A DNA stretch of 64,000 bases from an uncultured Allosphingosinicella sp. (GCA_934539295.1 CAKTCN010000007.1:1-64000), one strand, 5' to 3'. Shown: positions 8,150 through 17,729, numbered from the stretch's first letter. Numbers and translations are program-made. The notes: generated by a model not told the origin, from the letters alone.

Positions 8150-9190
8150 ATGATCGCGCCGATAACCGAGATGAGCACGCGGGCGCGGGACGTGTTCCAG
8201 CTGGTGGTGGAATCTTATCTCGATTCCGGGCAGCCGGTGGGGTCGCGCACCATTTCGCGCCTTTCGGGATTGAACCTGTCGTCGGCCTCCATTCGCAACG
8301 TGATGCAGGATCTGGAGGAGGCGGGGCTGCTGGCGGCGCCGCATGCCTCGGCGGGGCGTATCCCCACGGAAAGTGGCCTGCGTCTGTTCGTCGACGGGAT
8401 GATGCGCGCGGCCGAGCCGAGCGCGGAGGAGCGCGCGGCGATCGAGGGGCGGATCAGCGGCAATGGACCGATCGAGGAGGCATTGAGCAACGCCACGGCG
8501 GCACTTTCCGGCCTGTCCGCATGTGCCGGCATCGTCCTGGTGCCCAAGGCGGAGCCGGTGCTGCGCCAGTTCGGATTTGTGCCATTGTCGGCGACGCAGG
8601 CGCTGGCGGTGCTGGTGGGTAGCGACGGGAGTGTCGAGAACCGCGTGATCGACCTGCCGCCGGGCACCACGCGTGTCGCGCTGCTGGAAGCGGGCAATTA
8701 TGTCAGTGCACGGCTGTCGGGCCTGACCCTGGCCGAGGCGCAGGCGCGGCTGGGTGAGGAGATCAGGGCAGGCGAGGCGGCGCTGGACTCGGCGTCGCAG
8801 GCCCTGGTTGCGCGGGGCCTTGCGGTATGGTCGCGCGACGGGTCGGAACGGCCGGTGCTGATCGTGCGGGGGCAGGCGAATCTCATCGACCCGCAGGCCG
8901 CCGAGAATCTGGACCGAGTGCGGCAGCTGCTCGACGAGTTGGAGGGCAAGGAGGAGATTGCCCGCCTGCTCGACAGTGCGCGGGGCGGGCAGGGGATGAA
9001 GATCTTCATCGGATCCGAGAACAAATTGTTCGCGCTGTCCGGATCGTCCGTCATCGCCGCGCCTTATCGCGGGGCGGACGGCAAGGTGGTCGGCGTGGTG
9101 GGAGTGATCGGCCCGACGCGGTTGAACTATGCGCGGATCGTTCCCATGGTGGATTTCACGGCACAGACATTATCGAGATTGATGGGATGA
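8150..9190 (+). CDS. hrcA: Heat-inducible transcription repressor HrcA
   Basis: This is a 346-residue HrcA, the repressor that classically binds CIRCE elements and is modulated by GroE. The winged helix is at the N-terminus (STRARDVFQLVVESYLDSGQ, then PVGSRTISR and SSASIRNVMQDLEEAGLLAAPHASAGRIPTE over roughly 10-70). The GAF-like middle and C-terminal region includes KIFIGSENKLFALSGSSVIAAPY and GVIGPTRLNYARIVPMVDF, both family hallmarks. I chose ATG 8150; 8171 is an alternative. It is coupled to grpE by an ATGA overlap. No CIRCE inverted repeat is visible upstream or in front of dnaK here. Confidence 0.95.
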   Translation: MIAPITEMSTRARDVFQLVVESYLDSGQPVGSRTISRLSGLNLSSASIRNVMQDLEEAGLLAAPHASAGRIPTESGLRLFVDGMMRAAEPSAEERAAIEGRISGNGPIEEALSNATAALSGLSACAGIVLVPKAEPVLRQFGFVPLSATQALAVLVGSDGSVENRVIDLPPGTTRVALLEAGNYVSARLSGLTLAEAQARLGEEIRAGEAALDSASQALVARGLAVWSRDGSERPVLIVRGQANLIDPQAAENLDRVRQLLDELEGKEEIARLLDSARGGQGMKIFIGSENKLFALSGSSVIAAPYRGADGKVVGVVGVIGPTRLNYARIVPMVDFTAQTLSRLMG

Positions 9191-9723
9191 ACGAGGAATT
9201 GAAGTTGGACGAAGACCTTCGCGCAGAGACCGCGGCCGACGCGCCCGAGCTTCAGGAGCATGACCGGGTGGCCGAGCTGGAATCGCAGCTTGCCGAGGCG
9301 AAGCAGCAGGCGCTCTATGCGCAGGCCGAAACGCAGAATGTGCGCCGCCGGCTTGAGAAGGATGCGCAGGACGCGCGTGCTTATGCCGCGACCAGCTTCG
9401 CGCGCGACATCCTGTCGGTGAAGGACAATCTTGACCGTGCGCTCGCCTCGATCCCCGGGGAACTGCGCGAGGACGAGAAGATGAAGGCGCTGGTCGCCGG
9501 CATCGAGGCCACGGGCCGCGAGCTCGACAGCATCTTCGGTCGCAACGGTATTACGCGTGTGGAGGCGATCGGGCAGCCGCTCGACCCCAACAAGCATCAG
9601 GCGATGATCGAGCTGCCGAGCGACCAGGAGCCGGGCACGATCGTGCAGGAGATGCAGGCCGGGTACATGATCAAGGACCGGCTGCTGCGCCCGGCACTGG
9701 TCGGCGTCGCGCGGGCCGGCTGA
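9187..9723 (+). CDS. grpE: Nucleotide exchange factor GrpE
   Basis: This 178-residue protein is GrpE, the ADP/ATP exchange factor of DnaK. It has an acidic N-terminus, a long coiled coil (DRVAELESQLAEAKQQALYAQAETQNVRRRLEKD, roughly 25-60), and the C-terminal beta domain with GITRVEAIGQPLDPNKHQAM and the closing GYMIKDRLLRPALVGVA. The ATG at 9187 overlaps the hrcA stop by 4 bp. hrcA-grpE is a standard heat-shock pair; its client dnaK lies 2.5 kb downstream. Confidence 0.96.
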   Translation: MNEELKLDEDLRAETAADAPELQEHDRVAELESQLAEAKQQALYAQAETQNVRRRLEKDAQDARAYAATSFARDILSVKDNLDRALASIPGELREDEKMKALVAGIEATGRELDSIFGRNGITRVEAIGQPLDPNKHQAMIELPSDQEPGTIVQEMQAGYMIKDRLLRPALVGVARAG

Positions 9724-9802
9724 ACGGTTCCGAAACGACCTGTTCAGTCGCGGCTCAATCGTTCGAACCTAGTTGCATCCGCGTAACGAGGGAGGGAAAC
9801 GG

Positions 9803-10489
9803 ATGAGGGGGCGTGCGGCGGGGCTGTTGGCAGGATTGTTCGCGTTGGCGGCGTGCGTGCAGGAAGCGCGCATGCGCCTGCCGCTCGCGCCTGCGGCGGA
9901 GATGGAGGAGTTGGCGCTGGTCGGCATCGGAGCCGGCGAGGTCGGCCGCTTCACCATCGGCGAGGCCGAGGGCGAATATAGTCGCGGCGGCGAGCGCGTC
10001 GATGCGTTCGACACCACCAGCGCAGCGGGAGGTACGAGCTTCTCGCTGCGTGGCGGGTCGCCTGGTGCGCAGGTTACGGGCTTCTGCCAGTTCAGCCAAA
10101 AGGATGTGGCGCTCGGACGCGGCGTCACCGCGACGGTGGAGCCGCTGTTCCTCCAGTGCAACTTCGAACGTGGCGGCGCGCCGGTGGGTGATGTCGAGCT
10201 AAACGCAGGCGGGCTGTCGGGCAGCGAGCGGCGGGGCAGCATGATGTTCGACGGGCGAATGATCGAGGTGAAGTCGGTCCACAAGATGCAGGGCAGCCCG
10301 CTGCCGACCGGCATGCCGCTGGGTTACGTGTTCATGGACAATGGCCGAGAGATCGGCGGCGTGGACCTGAACGGCGGAACGAAGCGCGTCTACCTGCCGC
10401 GCGACCCGGTGCTGCGTGAGGCGGCGTTGACGGCGAGCGTGGCGCTGGCGGTGTTTCAGGAGCCTGAGGATACGGGGCTGGTGGATTAA
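9803..10489 (+). CDS. Putative lipoprotein of unknown function
   Basis: I do not recognise this 228-residue protein. It has a short lipoprotein-type signal (GLLAGLFALAAC, Cys about residue 19), then a soluble beta-rich region with two or three cysteines (GFCQFSQ and FLQCNFERG) and a C-terminal strand-rich part including GVDLNGGTKRVYLPRD. It resembles sphingomonad-specific envelope proteins by size and layout only. The ATG at 9803 follows GGAGGGAAACGG. It is convergent with the low-GC gene at 10486-10962; the two genes share the tetranucleotide TTAA as overlapping stop codons. Confidence 0.7.
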   Translation: MRGRAAGLLAGLFALAACVQEARMRLPLAPAAEMEELALVGIGAGEVGRFTIGEAEGEYSRGGERVDAFDTTSAAGGTSFSLRGGSPGAQVTGFCQFSQKDVALGRGVTATVEPLFLQCNFERGGAPVGDVELNAGGLSGSERRGSMMFDGRMIEVKSVHKMQGSPLPTGMPLGYVFMDNGREIGGVDLNGGTKRVYLPRDPVLREAALTASVALAVFQEPEDTGLVD

Positions 10490-10962
10490 GTCGCCAACTG
10501 TTGATATTCGAATGATGCAGCGAGGGTGCCGATATCTCGAATGATGATGTCCATCTCCGCCCTCGTGAAGGTGCGACGGCAGGGCAGGACTGAGTGTTTC
10601 GAGTTGCTGAATATGAAGTATCTCTCGTTCTTCTCGCCTGCCAGACGAAGTTCGGAGTGTGCCAGATCGCACCGCAGTTCAGCGTAGCAATGGAATTTGT
10701 CTAACAGTGTGCGCACGCGCGCCGGGTCCTTGAACCGAGTTGGCTCGGTATCGAGGACTTTTCGTATCGCTTCCACCTTCTGGCCGAAGAGGTGAGCTGA
10801 CTTGCGCTCGAACGGCGTAAGTACCGATACCGCCCATCGTTCAACAGTAGCGCACTTTTCCAGGTACCTACCGACGAATCTGTACCCGTCTTCTTTTGTC
10901 GGGATCGTGACAGGAAGCGCTTCAGCACCTGTCGCCAACTGGCCGTGAGACATATCGTTCAT
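10486..10962 (-). CDS. Hypothetical protein with HEPN-like RxxxxH motif, in lower-GC DNA
   Basis: This 158-residue protein is not one I can name. It is predicted largely helical and contains AELRCDLAHSEL (Arg97, His102), matching the R-x4-6-H active-site motif of HEPN-superfamily ribonucleases. The flanking pattern (helix, RxxxAH, then basic/aromatic KNERYFIFSN) is also seen in HEPN-like toxins and stand-alone HEPN proteins, but motif resemblance alone is weak. Base composition is unlike the surroundings: lines I counted inside the gene are about 48-58% GC, and the 90 bp upstream are also AT-rich, suggesting recent acquisition. No antitoxin-like partner gene is adjacent. Confidence 0.65.
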   Translation of the reverse strand: MNDMSHGQLATGAEALPVTIPTKEDGYRFVGRYLEKCATVERWAVSVLTPFERKSAHLFGQKVEAIRKVLDTEPTRFKDPARVRTLLDKFHCYAELRCDLAHSELRLAGEKNERYFIFSNSKHSVLPCRRTFTRAEMDIIIRDIGTLAASFEYQQLAT

Positions 10963-11054
10963 CTAGCTTGGCTAACAGCTACGAAGTTACGAATGACTAA
11001 ACAGGCGTGCGCGCACATGCCGAATCAAGCCCGCGGTAACAGGCTTCTATGCGC

Positions 11055-11528
11055 CTAGGCGAGCTGTGATCCCCTGAACGGCACGATGCTTTCCAGCGTC
11101 TGCAGCGGCGGCGCGCCTCTGGGTTGGTGGCCGTGGCGGAGGAGGAAGGTGTGGCGGACGAGTTCGGCCTGTTGTTCAAGGCCGTAGCGTTCGAACTTCC
11201 ACCCGGCGCGGATGCTGTAATCGTAGCGGCAGAAGGGGTGGCGCATGAGGGGGAGGTAGTATTTGCCCCTCTGCTGCGCCTGCCAAACGTGGGTGAGTTC
11301 GTGCAGGAACAGGGCCTGGAGCGTCAGGCGCTCGTTGCCGTAATCCTCGCTCCACAGGCTGCTTTGCGGGTGGAGGTGGACGTGGCCGCAGGGCGCCATG
11401 ATCGTTTCCTTCGGCTGGAAGGGAAACCATTTGGCGCGGCGGATGGTGACGGGGGCGTAGTCGATCGCGTCGCCGAATAGGGTTCGGGCGAGGGTGATTT
11501 CGGACGGGGTGAGGGGGCGAACGGTCAT
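11055..11528 (-). CDS. HExxH-containing protein (eCIS-core/DUF4157-like, sometimes annotated 'vgr related protein')
   Basis: This 157-residue protein contains FLHELTHVWQAQQRG (His76, Glu77, His80), a zincin-type HExxH, followed by YGLEQQAELVRH, where a glutamate could be the third metal ligand. The N-terminal ARTLFGDAIDYAPVTIRR segment resembles the start of DUF4157 (eCIS core) domains, which usually read as a short strand before HELxHVxQ. No signal peptide or membrane segment is seen. Whether it is an active peptidase is unknown. It is monocistronic, with family C repeat DNA upstream and the lower-GC gene downstream. Confidence 0.75.
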   Translation of the reverse strand: MTVRPLTPSEITLARTLFGDAIDYAPVTIRRAKWFPFQPKETIMAPCGHVHLHPQSSLWSEDYGNERLTLQALFLHELTHVWQAQQRGKYYLPLMRHPFCRYDYSIRAGWKFERYGLEQQAELVRHTFLLRHGHQPRGAPPLQTLESIVPFRGSQLA

Positions 11529-11542
11529 CCTCGTCCAACATC

Positions 11543-11622
11543 GTCATGCTGAACTTGTTTCAATATCCCTGCCTTCGACGCGCGTGCGGGTGAGCAGCCT
11601 GAGACGAGTTCAGGTTGGCGTC
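11543..11622. repeat. Intergenic inverted repeat, family C
   Basis: CGTCATGCTGAACTTGTTTCAA on the left and TTGAGACGAGTTCAGG-like/GGCGTCATTGG sequence on the right form an imperfect inverted repeat related to that at 5981-6065. It occupies the gap between the HExxH gene and the copper chaperone gene. Confidence 0.6.
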
Positions 11623-12094
11623 ATTGGCCTGGCGCGCCTCCGAATGCCTGGACGTGCGCTTGTGCGTCGATCCTTTCACCGCCTTCGAAAGTGAAGGTGA
11701 GGGCGAGCTTGTCACCTGCCTTCAGCGCGGGATCGATGCCGAACAGCATGGCATGGCGGCCGCCTTGTTCGAAGACGAGGGTGCCGTTCGGTTGGACCGA
11801 GGCGTCGGCGAGCGGCTCCATGCGCATGATGCTGCCCTCCATCCTGGTCTGGTGGAGTTCGACCCGCTCGACCCGGCTGGACGAGACAGAGGCGAGGCGC
11901 ACGGGCTGCGCGCCTGCATGGATGGTGAAGTAGGCGGCGCCCGGACGGCCCGGAACCGCGGGGAGCTGCACAGCCACGTCCCTCACCGTAAGCGCCTGCG
12001 TCGATGCGACTTCATTGTCTCCGGCGGGCGATGGCTCTCCACACCCCGCGGCAAGAAGGGCGAGGGCGAGTGCAGTCAGAACGGGCAGGCGCAT
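11621..12094 (-). CDS. Periplasmic copper chaperone PCu(A)C
   Basis: This 157-residue lipoprotein has a signal peptide ending LLAAGC and a PCu(A)C (DUF461) domain. The copper-binding H(M)x10Mx21HxM pattern is visible in VELHQTRMEGSIMRMEPL and GGRHAMLFG. Such proteins carry Cu(I) to the CuA/CuB sites of cytochrome c oxidase in the periplasm. RPGAAYFTIHAGAQPVRL and GDKLALTFTFEGG are the expected beta-barrel strands. No oxidase or Sco gene is in the window; it is divergent from dnaK, with 157 bp between start codons. Confidence 0.9.
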   Translation of the reverse strand: MRLPVLTALALALLAAGCGEPSPAGDNEVASTQALTVRDVAVQLPAVPGRPGAAYFTIHAGAQPVRLASVSSSRVERVELHQTRMEGSIMRMEPLADASVQPNGTLVFEQGGRHAMLFGIDPALKAGDKLALTFTFEGGERIDAQAHVQAFGGAPGQ

Positions 12095-12144
12095 TTTTGT
12101 TCCCCGGGTCAGCGATTTGCCCGGTTCTTACCTGCTCCCTGCTT

Positions 12145-12172
12145 CTTGTCGCAACGTTGCTGGCACCTATAT
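12145..12172 (+). promoter_or_regulatory. Predicted sigma-32 (RpoH) promoter of dnaK
   Basis: CTTGTC (12145-12150) and CCTATAT (12166-12172) are spaced with 17 bases between CTTG and CCTATAT, a close match to the alphaproteobacterial heat-shock consensus (CTTG...CYTATNT). The start of transcription would be near 12179, giving a leader of about 70 nt before dnaK. No CIRCE element is seen. Confidence 0.65.
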
Positions 12173-12251
12173 CGCAGCCGTAAGGGAGCCGGCACGCCTC
12201 GTTTGCAGGGTGCGGGCCTTTGAACTTGAATGGGGCACAAGAGGATAAACT

Positions 12252-14162
<1,911 letters not shown>

Positions 14163-14180
14163 GGCACATGCATTCCCTCA

Positions 14181-14267
14181 CCGCTCGTCCTGAACCTGCC
14201 GAAGGACTGCCTTCACTTCCGAGAGAGGTGGAGAACAGGGCTTCGACGGGGTCAGTTCAAGCGGTGG
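14181..14267. repeat. Intergenic inverted repeat, family D
   Basis: ACCGCTCGTCCTGAACCTGCCGAAGG-type sequence on the left and CTTCGACGGGGTCAGTTCAAGCGGT on the right form an imperfect inverted repeat filling most of the dnaK-dnaJ spacer. It may partly attenuate readthrough from dnaK to dnaJ. Confidence 0.65.
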
Positions 14268-14288
14268 GGGGAAATGTGCGGGGGCAGT

Positions 14289-15404
14289 ATGCTTGATACC
14301 GACTATTACGAACTGCTCCAGGTGGAGCGCACCGCGGACGACAAGACCATTAAGTCGTCCTACCGCCGCATTGCGATGGAATGCCACCCGGATCGCAACC
14401 CGGGCTGCAAGACGTCCGAAGAGAAGTTCAAGGCCGTCAGCCAGGCCTATGACTGCCTGAAGGATCCGCAGAAGCGGGCGGCCTATGATCGCTATGGTCA
14501 TGCCGCCTTCCAGAATGGCGGCGGCAACGGTGCCGGTGGAGCGCAGGATTTCGGATCCTTTTCCGACATATTCGAAAGCATCTTCGGCGATTTCGGCGGC
14601 ACGCAGCGTGGTGGACAGCGAAGCAATCGCGGTTCCGACCTTCGCTACGACCTGGAAATCACGCTGGAGGAGGCGTTCGAAGGCAAGCCCGTCGATCTCA
14701 AGATCGACACGACGGTCGCGTGCGAGCCGTGCGCCGGCAGCGGTGCCAAGCCGGGCACTTCGGCCCAGACCTGCCGCACCTGCGGTGGGCGCGGCCAGGT
14801 GCGGGCGCAGCAGGGCTTCTTCGTGGTGGAGCGGACCTGCCCGTCCTGCCACGGCGCGGGGCAGACCATCGCTGATCCGTGCACGTCCTGTCGCGGTGCG
14901 GGCCGGGTGGAGAGGCAGAAGTCGCTGCAGGTCAACATACCGGCCGGTGTCGACGAGGGCACGCGTATCCGCCTGTCCGGCGAGGGCGAGGCCGGGGCAC
15001 GCGGTGGACCTCCGGGCGACCTCTACATCTTCATCCACGTCGCCCGGCACCAGATCTTCCAACGCGAAGGATCGACCCTGTTCGCGCGCTGCCCGGTGAG
15101 CTTCACCACCGCAGCGCTTGGCGGCACGATCGAAGTGCCGGGCCTCGACCGCGAGCGGCACGAGATCAAGATTCCGGCTGGTACGCAATCGGGCAAGCAG
15201 ATCCGCCAGCGCGGCGCCGGCATGCCGGTACTCAACACGCGCGGAAACGGCGACATGGTGATCGAGGTGGAGGTGGAGACGCCGACGCGGCTCTCGGCCA
15301 AGCAGCGCGAGCTGCTGGAGGAGTTCCGCAAGCTGGAAACGGGCGACGAATGCCCGGCATCGAGCGGCTTCTTCAAGAAGATCAAGGCGATGTGGGAGGG
15401 GTGA
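14289..15404 (+). CDS. dnaJ: Chaperone DnaJ (Hsp40)
   Basis: This is a 371-residue type I J-protein. The J domain (DYYELLQVERTADDKTIKSS) has the HPD motif in ECHPDRNPG; a Gly/Phe-rich region (NGGGNGAGGAQDFGSFSDIF) follows; the zinc domain has four CxxCxGxG repeats (CEPCAGSG, CRTCGGRG, CPSCHGAG, CTSCRGAG, about residues 140-205); the C-terminal substrate domains are complete. It stimulates DnaK ATPase and delivers clients. I prefer ATG 14289 (GGGGGCAG upstream, homologues begin near DYYELL); the in-frame ATG at 14274 would add five residues. Confidence 0.97.
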   Translation: MLDTDYYELLQVERTADDKTIKSSYRRIAMECHPDRNPGCKTSEEKFKAVSQAYDCLKDPQKRAAYDRYGHAAFQNGGGNGAGGAQDFGSFSDIFESIFGDFGGTQRGGQRSNRGSDLRYDLEITLEEAFEGKPVDLKIDTTVACEPCAGSGAKPGTSAQTCRTCGGRGQVRAQQGFFVVERTCPSCHGAGQTIADPCTSCRGAGRVERQKSLQVNIPAGVDEGTRIRLSGEGEAGARGGPPGDLYIFIHVARHQIFQREGSTLFARCPVSFTTAALGGTIEVPGLDRERHEIKIPAGTQSGKQIRQRGAGMPVLNTRGNGDMVIEVEVETPTRLSAKQRELLEEFRKLETGDECPASSGFFKKIKAMWEG

Positions 15405-15635
15405 GGCTCCTGCCGCCGCAGATTTGATCGGCGCGGCGGGCAGGTGCGAAAAGCCTCCCCGCTGCCCCAATTTCCTCAAACACTTACATTATGCCCGGCG
15501 AGCTGCTATATCGAATGGGCTACAGTCGCAATCTGACGGTTTCTGGCGCTTTGCGGCTCCTCTCTCCTTCTTTTTCGCCTCCGCAGCATGGGTAGGCCGG
15601 TTGTCGGCCCGCCATGAACAAAGAAGGAATATCCT

Positions 15636-15842
15636 ATGCCGATCGGCATCGTGAAGTTTTTCAACGCAGACAAGGGCTATGGCTTCATCCAGCCCGAAGA
15701 CGGCGGCGCTGACGCGTTCGTGCACATCAGCGCAGTCGAGCGCGCCGGCATGGCGACGCTCGATCGCGACCAGCGCGTCCAGTACGAACTGGAGCAGGAT
15801 CGTCGCGGCAAGACCAGCGCCGTGAACCTCCAGAGCGCCTGA
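15636..15842 (+). CDS. Cold-shock domain protein (CspA family)
   Basis: This 68-residue protein is a single cold-shock domain. RNP1 is KGYGFIQPEDG and RNP2 is DAFVHISAVER, with the N-terminal IVKFFNADKG; it binds single-stranded RNA/DNA as an RNA chaperone. AAGGAATATCC provides the ribosome site. About 230 bp separate it from dnaJ; this leader includes a GC-rich GGCCGGTTGTCGGCC hairpin, compatible with the long structured 5' UTRs typical of csp mRNAs. The family is certain; the exact paralogue cannot be named. Confidence 0.95.
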   Translation: MPIGIVKFFNADKGYGFIQPEDGGADAFVHISAVERAGMATLDRDQRVQYELEQDRRGKTSAVNLQSA

Positions 15843-15851
15843 TCCATGCGG

Positions 15852-15880
15852 GGGCGGGCGCATCCGCGTCCGCCCTTACT
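15852..15880 (+). terminator. GC-rich stem-loop after the csp gene
   Basis: GGGCGGGCG (15852-15860) pairs with CGTCCGCCC (15867-15875) to give a 9-bp stem with one G-U pair and a 6-base loop, followed by TTACTCC. The T-run is weak, so it could be a partial terminator or an RNase barrier between csp and the next small gene. Confidence 0.5.
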
Positions 15881-15903
15881 CCTCCTACCAAGGAACCATG
15901 GGC

Positions 15904-16131
15904 ATGTCGGTCAATCACGAATTCTACCTGGAACAGGCCCGCAAGGCCCGTTCGGACGCGGATGCAGCCACGCTGGACAATGTGCGTGAACGCTGCCTCC
16001 GATCGGAAGCGGCATGGACTGAAATGGCCACGCGTGCGGCCCGCAATGAAGTGAGCCGCGCCAAGACGGCGGCTGAAAAGGCTGCCAGGCAAGACGACTT
16101 CGATGGTGAGGTTGCCGCCCTGATATCATGA
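15904..16131 (+). CDS. Conserved small helical protein of unknown function
   Basis: This 75-residue protein is charged and predicted wholly helical (NHEFYLEQARKARSDADAATLDNVRERCLRSEAAWTEMA...). Short proteins with this EQARKAR...LRSEAAWxxMA pattern recur in sphingomonads after csp-like genes, but I know no function. AAGGAA lies 8 bp before the ATG at 15904, making it a better start than the ATG at 15898. It could be co-transcribed with the cold-shock gene if the intervening hairpin is read through. Confidence 0.65.
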   Translation: MSVNHEFYLEQARKARSDADAATLDNVRERCLRSEAAWTEMATRAARNEVSRAKTAAEKAARQDDFDGEVAALIS

Positions 16132-16144
16132 ACAGAGAGACTAT

Positions 16145-16279
16145 TTGAACCTGAACCATTCCGGTGCGGCATCGACCGCGCCCAAGACCAAATCGAACAA
16201 TCACCGGGCGCATGATGCTGCCCTCAAGATACCGGTAGACCGGATCGCCTTCGCCGCCGCACTGGAAGTGCTCGGCTGA
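16145..16279 (+). CDS. Possible 44-residue small protein (TTG start)
   Basis: Beginning with TTG at 16145 there is a 44-codon frame (NLNHSGAASTAPKTKSNNHR..., ending DRIAFAAALEVLG) closed by TGA at 16277. It starts 13 bp after the preceding small gene, with only a weak AGAGA upstream. The mix of polar N-terminus and amphipathic C-terminal helix looks protein-like, but evidence is thin. Otherwise the 236-bp gap before the GH27 gene shows nothing recognisable. Confidence 0.25.
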   Translation: MNLNHSGAASTAPKTKSNNHRAHDAALKIPVDRIAFAAALEVLG

Positions 16280-16367
16280 CCTCAGCGCCCGCACACTTAG
16301 GCGGCGCCGCTTGCATCCCTGTCCCCGACCAGACACAAAGGTGGATAGTCAGGGGAGAGGCCGGTCA

Positions 16368-17729
16368 ATGGATATCACACGTCGCACGGCTCTCATGGGT
16401 GCAGCGGCCGCTCCGATCGTCGGACTGGCCGCTGAGGCACGTGCGGTGCAGCCGGATGGCACATCGGATCGCGGCGCGGCACTCGCGCCCAGACCGCCAA
16501 TGGGCTGGAACAGCTGGAACAGCTTTGCCGGCACCATCACCGAGACGCAGGCGCTGGAAACAGCGGCCATCATGCGCGGCAAGCTGCTCCCCTCCGGCTA
16601 CGACATCTTCACGGTCGATATCCAATGGTATGAGCCGGAGGCGCGCAGTTACACCTACAATGCCAGTCCCGTGCCGGCGCTGGACGCCCACGGACGGCTG
16701 ATGCCGGCACCGAACCGCTTCCCATCTTCAACCGGGGGCAAGGGCTTCGCACCGCTGGCGGCCCAGGTGCACGCAATGGGCATGAAGTTCGGCATCCATG
16801 TCATGCGCGGCATTCCGCGCCATGCGGTCAAGCTGAACCTGCCGGTGCTCGGGACGCCTTACCGCGCGGCCGATATCGCTGACACCCGCAGCATATGTTC
16901 GTGGAATCCGGACATGTACGGCGTCGACATGACCAGGCCTGGTGCCCAGGCTTACTATGACGGCGTCTTCCGCATGTATGCCGATTGGGGTGTCGACTTT
17001 ATCAAGATGGACGACATGAGCCGTCCCTATGACGCGCATGCCGCCGAGATCGAAGCCGCTGCGACAGCGATAGCGCGAAGCGGGCGTCCCATGGTGCTGA
17101 GCCTGTCGCCGGGAGAAACGCCGGTCATCCGCCACGACCATGTACGACGTTTCGCGCAGATGTGGCGCATCTCCGACGATTTCTGGGACGAATGGCCGCA
17201 ACTGGCGGCGCAGTTCACGCGATTGGAGAATTGGGCACCCCATCGCCGGAGCGGCGGGTGGCCCGACGCCGACATGCTGCCCCTCGGCCGGCTGGCGCTC
17301 GGGGAGCGGGACACGCGCTTCACATCCGACGAGCAGCGCACGCTCATGACCTTGTGGTCGATTGCGCGTTCGCCACTGATCATAGGCGGCGACCTGCGCC
17401 ATCTCGACGATGCTACCCTGGCCTTGCTCACCAATCCGGAGGTGCTGGCAGTCAATCAGGCCAGCCGCGACAACATGCCGCATTACTTCACCGATGGAGA
17501 AAAGGTCTGGTCTGCGGCGAGCGAGGACGGGCGGCACCGCTACCTGGCGCTGTTCAACGTCACCGACAAGCCGCGGGACGTCTCTGCGCCGCTCGGTGCG
17601 CTTGGCCTCACAGCCAAGGTGCAGGTGCGCGATCTGTGGGCACGCCGCGACATCGGCTCGGCAGAGGGGCGTGTCTCGGCGGCGCTGGCACCACATGGAA
17701 GCGCCCTGTTCCGCCTGTCGGAGGCCTGA
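16368..17729 (+). CDS. Glycoside hydrolase family 27 protein (alpha-galactosidase-like), Tat-exported
   Basis: This 453-residue enzyme starts MDITRRTALMGAAAAPIVGL with a twin-arginine signal, so it is exported folded to the periplasm. The GH27 barrel is recognised by PRPPMGWNSWNSF (about 41-53), GVDFIKMDDMSRP (nucleophile probably Asp215) and RISDDFWDEW (acid/base Asp270/271), followed by SRSPLIIGGDL-like IARSPLIIGGDLRHL and a C-terminal beta domain. GH27 enzymes release alpha-galactose or beta-L-arabinopyranose. The substrate loop reads VDIQWYEPEA where classical alpha-galactosidases have IDDCW, so specificity is uncertain. GGGGAGAGG precedes the chosen ATG. An MFS transporter gene follows 78 bp downstream. 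Confidence 0.88.
   Translation: MDITRRTALMGAAAAPIVGLAAEARAVQPDGTSDRGAALAPRPPMGWNSWNSFAGTITETQALETAAIMRGKLLPSGYDIFTVDIQWYEPEARSYTYNASPVPALDAHGRLMPAPNRFPSSTGGKGFAPLAAQVHAMGMKFGIHVMRGIPRHAVKLNLPVLGTPYRAADIADTRSICSWNPDMYGVDMTRPGAQAYYDGVFRMYADWGVDFIKMDDMSRPYDAHAAEIEAAATAIARSGRPMVLSLSPGETPVIRHDHVRRFAQMWRISDDFWDEWPQLAAQFTRLENWAPHRRSGGWPDADMLPLGRLALGERDTRFTSDEQRTLMTLWSIARSPLIIGGDLRHLDDATLALLTNPEVLAVNQASRDNMPHYFTDGEKVWSAASEDGRHRYLALFNVTDKPRDVSAPLGALGLTAKVQVRDLWARRDIGSAEGRVSAALAPHGSALFRLSEA

Noticed and set aside
8000..8150. CIRCE element before hrcA
   Set aside because: No TTAGCACTC-N9-GAGTGCTAA or near match is present; only a half copy of repeat family B is seen.
15424..15654. A 76-codon plus-strand frame in the csp leader
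   Set aside because: It ends inside the csp coding region in another frame, has no ribosome site and is Arg/Ser/Ala-rich; the leader RNA is the better explanation.
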